Shown here in pieces: positions 59,194 through 64,000 of a stretch of 64,000 nt of DNA. The position numbers and the translations under genes were made by a program. Position 1 is the stretch's first letter. Each line of letters begins with the position of its first letter. Below the pieces are notes generated by a model. It was not told the DNA's origin. It did no database searches and worked only from the letters and a program-made list of their open reading frames with translations. This DNA comes from DATJMJ01 sp035503915 (GTDB lineage: Bacteria > Actinomycetota > Acidimicrobiia > Acidimicrobiales > Palsa-688): assembly GCA_035503915.1 (NCBI GenBank), contig DATJSU010000037.1, positions 1 through 64,000 of the forward strand, given 5' to 3'.

Positions 59194-60363
59194 ATGTTCG
59201 CGGTGAGCCAGCCCGACACAGAGTCAGTAGTCGAAGCTGCCGGGCACTTCCGGCTCTATCTCGGTGCGGCGGCGGGCGTCGGCAAGACCTACGACATGCT
59301 CAACGAAGGCAAGCGCCGCCTCGAGCGCGGTACTGACGTCGTGGTGGGCTTCGTGGAGTGCCACAAGCGCCCGCTCACTGAGGCGCTGCTCCAGGGTTTC
59401 GAGGTAACCCCGAGGAAGGTTGTCGACTACCGCGGCTCACAGTTCGAAGAGATGGACCTCGATGCCCTCCTTGCACGCCGCCCCCGGGTCGCGCTCGTTG
59501 ACGAGCTCGCCCACACAAATGTGCCTGGCTCGGGCCGGCACGCAAAGCGCTGGGAGGACGTGCTCGAGCTCCTCGACGCTGGCATCGACGTGATCAGCAC
59601 GCTCAACATCCAGCATGTCGAGAGCCTCGCCGACGCCGTCGAGCAAATGACGGGGGCGCGGGTGCGCGAGCGCGTCCCCGACTGGGTAGTGCGCAAGGCA
59701 AACCAGATCGAGCTCGTCGACTCGTCGCCCGAACAACTTCGCCGGCGGATGCTCCACGGCAACATCTACCCGCCTGAGAAGGTGCCCTATGCCCTCACCC
59801 ACTTCTTCCAGACGGACAACCTAATTGCGCTGCGCGAGCTCGCTCTGCGGTTCTTGGCGGACGAAACCGAAGAAGAGCTCTTGGAGCACCTCCGGCGCCA
59901 CAGCGAAAAGCGTCTCTGGGAGACCCGCGAGCGGATCCTGCTAGCGGTTACTGGCGCTCCCGGTACCGATGTGCTCTTGCGGCGAGCCGCGCGCCTCACT
60001 GCGCGCGCGAAAGGGGAGCTCAACGTCGTGCACGTAATCGTCGCCGACGCCGGGTCTTCCAACGGCAAAGCGAGCTTCGAGCCTCTTCGCACTTTGGCTC
60101 ACGATCTCGGCGCCCAGTGGCACGAGATCGCGCACGCCGACCCCGCGGAGGCCATCACGGAGTTCGCGAAGGACCACCAGATAACCCAGATCGTGCTCGG
60201 GTCGAGCCACCGCAGTGGCTGGCGCGAGGTCCTAGGGGGCGGGATCATCCGCAAGGTCATCCGCAAAGCGGGCGACCTCGGCGTCGACGTCCATGTGATC
60301 GCGCGCCGCCAGCTACCCGAGAACTTCGACCAGCAACCGGCCGAACTGGGCGAGGAGAGCTAG
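59194..60363 (+). CDS. Stand-alone KdpD sensory module (KdpD N-domain plus USP, no kinase)
   Basis: 389 residues, twelve bases after the second trkA. Residues 18-230 are the KdpD domain: FRLYLGAAAGVGKTYDMLNE (Walker A 24-33), VVVGFVECHKRPLTEALL, VALVDELAHTNVPGSGRHAK (Walker B), TLNIQHVESLADAVEQMTG. Residues about 245-370 are a universal stress protein-type domain (RILLAVTGAPGTDVLLRRAA, ITQIVLGSSHRSGWREVL). The four membrane helices, GAF and histidine kinase of full KdpD are absent, and no kdpFABC or kdpE is present. Comparable short KdpD proteins exist in other bacteria. It likely reports K+, ATP or c-di-AMP state to the adjoining transport genes. Its stop overlaps that of pstA. Confidence 0.88.
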   Translation: MFAVSQPDTESVVEAAGHFRLYLGAAAGVGKTYDMLNEGKRRLERGTDVVVGFVECHKRPLTEALLQGFEVTPRKVVDYRGSQFEEMDLDALLARRPRVALVDELAHTNVPGSGRHAKRWEDVLELLDAGIDVISTLNIQHVESLADAVEQMTGARVRERVPDWVVRKANQIELVDSSPEQLRRRMLHGNIYPPEKVPYALTHFFQTDNLIALRELALRFLADETEEELLEHLRRHSEKRLWETRERILLAVTGAPGTDVLLRRAARLTARAKGELNVVHVIVADAGSSNGKASFEPLRTLAHDLGAQWHEIAHADPAEAITEFAKDHQITQIVLGSSHRSGWREVLGGGIIRKVIRKAGDLGVDVHVIARRQLPENFDQQPAELGEES

Positions 60364-61262
60364 TTCCTCTCGGTGTTGCGCTGGGTGAGCGAAACGATGA
60401 GCCTCGATACGACGATGAGCACCAGCACGAGAACTACCAGGATCAACGCCGCGTCATAGGACAGGTGCTGGACACCCGCTGAGGGATAGTTGTAGAAGGT
60501 CCAGACGGCATAAGTCAGGTACCCGACCGGCGAGTGGGTGAGATTGAGCGTCGGGAGCGAGTTTGTAAAGCCCGCGGTGTACAACAGAGGTGCGGTCTCA
60601 CCAACCGAGATTGCAAGGGCGACCAGCCAGCCGGTCGTGATGCCCGGGAGGGCTGTTTTCAGCGTGATCCGTGAGAGCGTTCGAAGAGGCGACATCCCGA
60701 GGCCTTCGGCACCTTCCCGGTACGCCGTCGGCACTTGGCGTAAAGCGCCCTCGGTCGCCTTGGCGATGTAGGGCACTGTCAAGGCGGACAGCACGATCAA
60801 TGCGGCCGCGAGAGAGTACTGCCAATGAAGCGCGATCACCAGCGCGATGTAGCCGACATAACCGAGCACGATCGAAGGGATGCCGGCCAGCACCTCGGAC
60901 GCCCCCCGGAGGACCGAGCCCACACGGCCGCTAGCGTACTCAGAAAGGTATATCCCCGAGAGGATCCCGACGGTCCCGGCTACTATCCCCACACCGGCGA
61001 CCAATAGTAAGGTGCCCACGATCTCGTTGGCGAGGCCGCCACCTGTCGCCGTCGTTGTCTCAGTCAGTACGCTCCAACGCCAGACCGGTACGGCGCGGCT
61101 CACCACTCCCCATAGGACCCAGACAATTGGGGCCGCGATCAACAGCGCTGCAAGGAGGCAGGCTCCCCAGCCGAGGTAATTGCCCATCGAGCGGTTCCAC
61201 GGGGGCCTCCCGTAGAGGTCGATGTTCTCCGCCGGTTCCATTTCCAAGCTAGTTGCGGTCAT
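60360..61262 (-). CDS. pstA: Phosphate ABC transporter permease PstA
   Basis: 300 residues from ATG 61262; the open frame extends into pstC but is not homologous there. Six helices, among them LGWGACLLAALLIAAPIVWV and LIVLSALTVPYIAKATEGAL, and the EAA loop EGAEGLGMSPLRTLSRITLK. SVGETAPLLYTAG is a family mark. Two bases separate it from pstC. Overlaps the convergent KdpD-like gene by 4 bases. Confidence 0.92.
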   Translation of the reverse strand: MTATSLEMEPAENIDLYGRPPWNRSMGNYLGWGACLLAALLIAAPIVWVLWGVVSRAVPVWRWSVLTETTTATGGGLANEIVGTLLLVAGVGIVAGTVGILSGIYLSEYASGRVGSVLRGASEVLAGIPSIVLGYVGYIALVIALHWQYSLAAALIVLSALTVPYIAKATEGALRQVPTAYREGAEGLGMSPLRTLSRITLKTALPGITTGWLVALAISVGETAPLLYTAGFTNSLPTLNLTHSPVGYLTYAVWTFYNYPSAGVQHLSYDAALILVVLVLVLIVVSRLIVSLTQRNTERN

Positions 61263-61264
61263 CT

Positions 61265-62344
61265 CTAGAGACCTCGTCCGACTGGTAGCGCGGTACCGCT
61301 CACCTTGCGTACCAGTAAGCGGGCGCCGATGTTCGTAACGAGGGTGATCACTGCCAGCAGGAGCGCAAACTCGGCCAGGGTGCGCACCGCGAAGCCGGTC
61401 CCATCGGAAAGTGCCCCGTCGAGCTGCTGCACGATGGTACTGGCTATCGTCCCCATCGGCTGGTAGAGGTTGGTGGGGATGGTGCCCAGCACCGAGCCCG
61501 AGACCATGGCTACCGCCATCGTCTCGCCCAGCGCGCGGGCCAAGCCGAGCACCGAGGCGCCTATGATGCCTGCTCGCACCCAGGGCAGGCTCACTTTCCT
61601 GGCAACTTCCCATTCCGTCATGCCAAGCGCGAGAGCACCTTCTTTAGGTAGCCGGGGGACCTGGCGGAACAAGTCCCTGCTCGTAGCGGCAACGATAGGA
61701 ATGATCATCACCGAGAGCACGAGGCCTGCCGCAAGAAGGCCCTCGCCGTAGCCCGTCGGCCCCCGCAAGAAACTGAGCACTGGCACGTCAGGCATGTGGT
61801 TGGCGATTATCGGGGCGACGTCGCGGGCCAGTATTGGGCCGAAGGTCAGGTAGCCCCATAGCCCGAAAACGACACTTGGGATGCCCGCGAGCATCTCGAG
61901 GAAAATGCCGACCACGTTAGAAACACGTCTCGGGAGCTTCTCGACGATAGCTAAGGCTGCGCCAACGGAGATCGGGACCGCGACGACGACGGCTATGGCC
62001 GAGCTTGCCAACGTCCCCACGATGAGCGGGAGCGCCCCGTAGCTGACCCCTAGCGGATGGAGCACCCCGCCGGTCCTAACGGGATTGGCGTAGGTGTTGC
62101 CCGGGCGCCACGCCGTCCTGAACAGGAACCCGGCACCGTTAAACCTGATGGCGGGGTACGCTTTCCAAGCGAGCACGGCTATTATGCCGACCAGTGCGAT
62201 AAGGGGAAGGAGGGCGGTCATCCCCGTGATAACGCGAGGCAATGTCTCTTGGTTGATCGCCATTCGGCGTCGGACATTGAGAGAGCCAAGGTCGGCGTCC
62301 GGCGGCTCTCCCGCCGGTGCCACCTCGTCGGCTGTTGTCAACAT
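61265..62344 (-). CDS. pstC: Phosphate ABC transporter permease PstC
   Basis: 359 residues from ATG 62344 (AAGGAG upstream). Cytoplasmic N-terminus of about 40 residues, six helices (ITGMTALLPLIALVGIIAVL first) and the signatures FLEMLAGIPSVVFGLWGYL, LPKEGALALGMTEWEVARKV and LGLARALGETMAVAMVSGS. Pairs with PstA. Confidence 0.93.
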   Translation of the reverse strand: MLTTADEVAPAGEPPDADLGSLNVRRRMAINQETLPRVITGMTALLPLIALVGIIAVLAWKAYPAIRFNGAGFLFRTAWRPGNTYANPVRTGGVLHPLGVSYGALPLIVGTLASSAIAVVVAVPISVGAALAIVEKLPRRVSNVVGIFLEMLAGIPSVVFGLWGYLTFGPILARDVAPIIANHMPDVPVLSFLRGPTGYGEGLLAAGLVLSVMIIPIVAATSRDLFRQVPRLPKEGALALGMTEWEVARKVSLPWVRAGIIGASVLGLARALGETMAVAMVSGSVLGTIPTNLYQPMGTIASTIVQQLDGALSDGTGFAVRTLAEFALLLAVITLVTNIGARLLVRKVSGTALPVGRGL

Positions 62345-62537
62345 GATCGCTCCTTGCGCGTCAGCACGACGGACAAAAAGTCGGGCTCGCGGGTGCGGCG
62401 CCACCCGTGCTGAATTTGCCGTCGGCGCCGATGGCCCGGCGGAGCTAGCTCATTGTGAAGGGCAATCAACCCAGCAGCAGCCCTGTTCGTAAGATTGTAC
62501 GCGACCTGGCAATTGAAAGTCGCTTTGCCTGCCTGGA

Positions 62538-62573
62538 CGGCCCAGCCCGCGCTGGCAAGCGAGGGCTGGGCCG
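62538..62573 (-). terminator. Strong hairpin between pstS and pstC
   Basis: CGGCCCAGCCC (62538-62548) and GGGCTGGGCCG (62563-62573) form a perfect 11-base stem with a 14-base loop, starting 12 bases after the pstS stop on the minus strand. No U run follows, so it may act as a partial terminator or protect the pstS mRNA end, giving more PstS than permease. Confidence 0.6.
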
Positions 62574-62584
62574 GGAGGGCCTAG

Positions 62585-63793
62585 CTAGCCCGCGATCGAG
62601 GCGATTTGCTTGTCGGTGAGGACAAGCACGCTCGCCGGGAGGGGTTGGAACCCGACCTGGTTGAGGAAGGCGGGGGAGCTGCCCTGCTTGGGGTCGGTTG
62701 CCCAGTAGAGGAAGGCCTTCACCGCAGCCGCCTTTTGGTTGCTGGGCTCGTGGGGCGGGATGATGGCGTACTCGTAGTTGATGATCGGGTAGCCATTGGA
62801 GGCGTTGTCGTCGACGAGCGAAAGTGCTTCGTCGGCAGGGGTCTTGTTCTCGAGCGCCTGAGCCTCAGCAACGATTGACGGGGCCACGGGCACCTCGAAA
62901 CGGCCGGAAGCGTTCTGCAGCTCGGCCATACCGAGGCCGGCTTTCTGGGTTTCCGACTGGTAGCTGATGCCGATGTAAGCGATGCACCCAGGCGTGGCCT
63001 GGCAGCCGGTAACCATCCCCCCGTTGCCCGTCTCGGCAAGGGCATTCGAGATCGAGGGGAAAGAAATCGAGGTCCCGTACCCTATGGAACTTCCCCAGCC
63101 GTTGGGGTCGCTGTCCGTCAAGTAGGTACTGAAGATAAAGGTGTCACCGCTGCTGTCGGACCGGTGCAAAGCAACGATCTTGTCGGCGGGTAGCGTGACG
63201 CCTGGGTTGAGAGCGGTGATGGCAGGGTCGTTCCAGGTGGTGATCTTGCCTTGGTAAATCTGCGAGATGACCGAGCCGCTCAGTTTGAGGTGGACCGAGC
63301 CCGAAAGGCCGGGGATGTTGTAGTTGATCATTTGCGCTGAGATCGCGAGAGCGATGTTTTTCACGCCCGGGTACTGCGAGAGCTGAGATGAGGACAGGTA
63401 CGCATCGGAGGCGCCGATGTCAACGATGCCCGAGGCGGCATCGCTGATGCCTTTGCCTGAGCCGCCACCGGCAGGGTTGACAGTAATGTTCGAGTACTGC
63501 TTGTGGTACGCAGGTGCCCAGAGCTGGAAGAGAGGGTAGAGAAGGGTGCTTCCCTCTTCGTAAAGGGAGACGTTCCCCTTCGGCGGCACCTCACTGGTTA
63601 CCGGCGGAGAGGGTGGTTGGGGCTTTGGCTTGGACTTGGACGCAACTCTGGCCGCCGAACGAATTGCGTTTGCCGAGGCGCTAGTTGCGCTGACGGCTGT
63701 CACGGCTGTTGCCGTGAACGCTGTTGTCAATGCGGCAGCACTTAGCAGAGCCTTCCGCTGGCGGGACTGGACCGAGCTGGCACGGGATGACAT
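62585..63793 (-). CDS. pstS: Phosphate ABC transporter substrate-binding protein PstS
   Basis: 402 residues from ATG 63793 (AGGAGGAA upstream). A long signal region (KALLSAAALTTAFTATAVTA) is followed by a basic, Pro-rich spacer (KSKPKPQPPSPPVTSEVPPK). Phosphate-binding residues sit in YEEGSTLLYPLFQLWAPAYH, NPAGGGSGKGISDAASGIVD and VALHRSDSSGDTFIFSTYL. There is no lipobox Cys. The mature protein is likely retained by its basic tail or by envelope contacts. Confidence 0.93.
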   Translation of the reverse strand: MSSRASSVQSRQRKALLSAAALTTAFTATAVTAVSATSASANAIRSAARVASKSKPKPQPPSPPVTSEVPPKGNVSLYEEGSTLLYPLFQLWAPAYHKQYSNITVNPAGGGSGKGISDAASGIVDIGASDAYLSSSQLSQYPGVKNIALAISAQMINYNIPGLSGSVHLKLSGSVISQIYQGKITTWNDPAITALNPGVTLPADKIVALHRSDSSGDTFIFSTYLTDSDPNGWGSSIGYGTSISFPSISNALAETGNGGMVTGCQATPGCIAYIGISYQSETQKAGLGMAELQNASGRFEVPVAPSIVAEAQALENKTPADEALSLVDDNASNGYPIINYEYAIIPPHEPSNQKAAAVKAFLYWATDPKQGSSPAFLNQVGFQPLPASVLVLTDKQIASIAG

Positions 63794-63850
63794 GGGGCGT
63801 GTTCCTCCTAGGAGCGCGCGTGTAGAAAGGGTCGGTTTCCTATGGGTTCA

Positions 63851-63905
63851 GTAGGCGCGGCGTCGCCTACTCTGAATTGCTGCCCGGCGCCGTTTCTCCG
63901 GGCAG
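63851..63905 (-). terminator. Two hairpins between pstB and pstS
   Basis: CTGCCCGG (63880-63887) pairs with CCGGGCAG (63898-63905), and GTAGGCG (63851-63857) pairs with CGCCTAC (63864-63870). They lie 6 and 41 bases after the pstB stop on the minus strand. The first is a probable processing or partial termination site for pstB; the second could shape the pstS leader. Confidence 0.45.
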
Positions 63906-63910
63906 GTCCT

Positions 63911-64000
63911 TTAGCCCATGCGGCCGCTCACGTAGCGAGCGGTCTCGGGCTCCTTCGGATCTTCGAAAAGTCGAGCTGTTTCAGCAAACTCCACCATCCT
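63911..64000 (-). CDS. pstB: PstB phosphate ABC ATPase, last 29 codons (runs off right edge)
   Basis: The minus strand from the window edge reads RMVEFAETARLFEDPKEPET then ARYVSGRMG and TAA at 63911. This is the characteristic C-terminus of PstB (G-x-LVEFGPT..IF..P....TEDYVTGRFG). The catalytic motifs are outside the window. Its position makes the gene order pstB-pstS-pstC-pstA, with the ATPase first. Confidence 0.85.
   Translation of the reverse strand, partial: RMVEFAETARLFEDPKEPETARYVSGRMG

Overview
The window is GC-rich, densely coded DNA with many GTG and TTG starts. It most likely comes from an actinobacterium (Actinomycetota). Pointers are a GlnR-like orphan regulator beside two type I glutamine synthetases, an APC permease divergent from paired TrkA proteins as in the mycobacterial ceoBC locus, and an RHH/DUF4097 pair of a kind common in that phylum. 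Placement near the Acidimicrobiia is a guess. There are no rRNA genes, CRISPR arrays or intact mobile elements. One tRNA (Arg, ACG) lies beside a decayed integrase.

Layout. 1-1.3 kb: the 5' part of a PLP-dependent enzyme leaving the left edge, then decayed DNA with a HAMP-kinase remnant. 1.3-6.1 kb: a cNMP-binding protein, a polytopic membrane protein, a Ppx/GppA protein, MscL and an aldehyde dehydrogenase. 6.1-9.8 kb: an OpuC-type osmoprotectant importer split over two strands. 9.8-12.3 kb: pyrE, small secreted and repetitive proteins, a phosphodiesterase-like protein. 12.3-14.1 kb: a promoter with four helically phased TGATGTCA boxes driving a small ORF, a ribbon-helix-helix protein and a DUF4097 protein. 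14.2-18.1 kb: an orphan FtsX-type permease and a seven-repeat propeller protein. 18.2-18.8 kb: integrase relic and tRNA-Arg. 19-21.7 kb: a secreted protein, an MBL-fold protein and a UroD-like protein.

21.9-27.3 kb: a zinc/manganese uptake locus (znuA, znuC and two permeases) flanked by three metalloregulators of different families (Fur/Zur, ArsR, DtxR), with a 19-codon His-rich ORF coupled between arsR and zur. 27.4-36.3 kb: cell-surface proteins of unknown role, patatin, a HAD phosphatase, pgi, Mrp, an A-type Fe-S carrier and RidA. 36.4-40.1 kb: glnR-like gene, glnA (alpha type) and glnA (adenylylatable beta type). 40.2-42.9 kb: MarR relic, RDD protein, AlkB-like dioxygenase and SH3b lipoprotein.

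42.9-52.6 kb is a complete L-rhamnose uptake and early catabolism locus: ABC importer, LacI-type regulator, mutarotase, isomerase and kinase. Near-identical operators TGAAACGTTTCA and TGAAACGATTCA stand before the importer and catabolic operons. The aldolase is not here. 52.6-55.4 kb: an IMPase-like protein with altered metal ligands, a DUF1028 protein and an aldo/keto reductase.

55.4-60.4 kb is a potassium locus: a KimA-like APC transporter fused to a C-terminal OB-fold, two TrkA regulatory proteins, and a KdpD-type sensory module lacking its kinase. 60.4-64.0 kb holds the phosphate importer in the order pstB-pstS-pstC-pstA, with hairpins on both sides of pstS; only the last 29 codons of pstB are inside the window.
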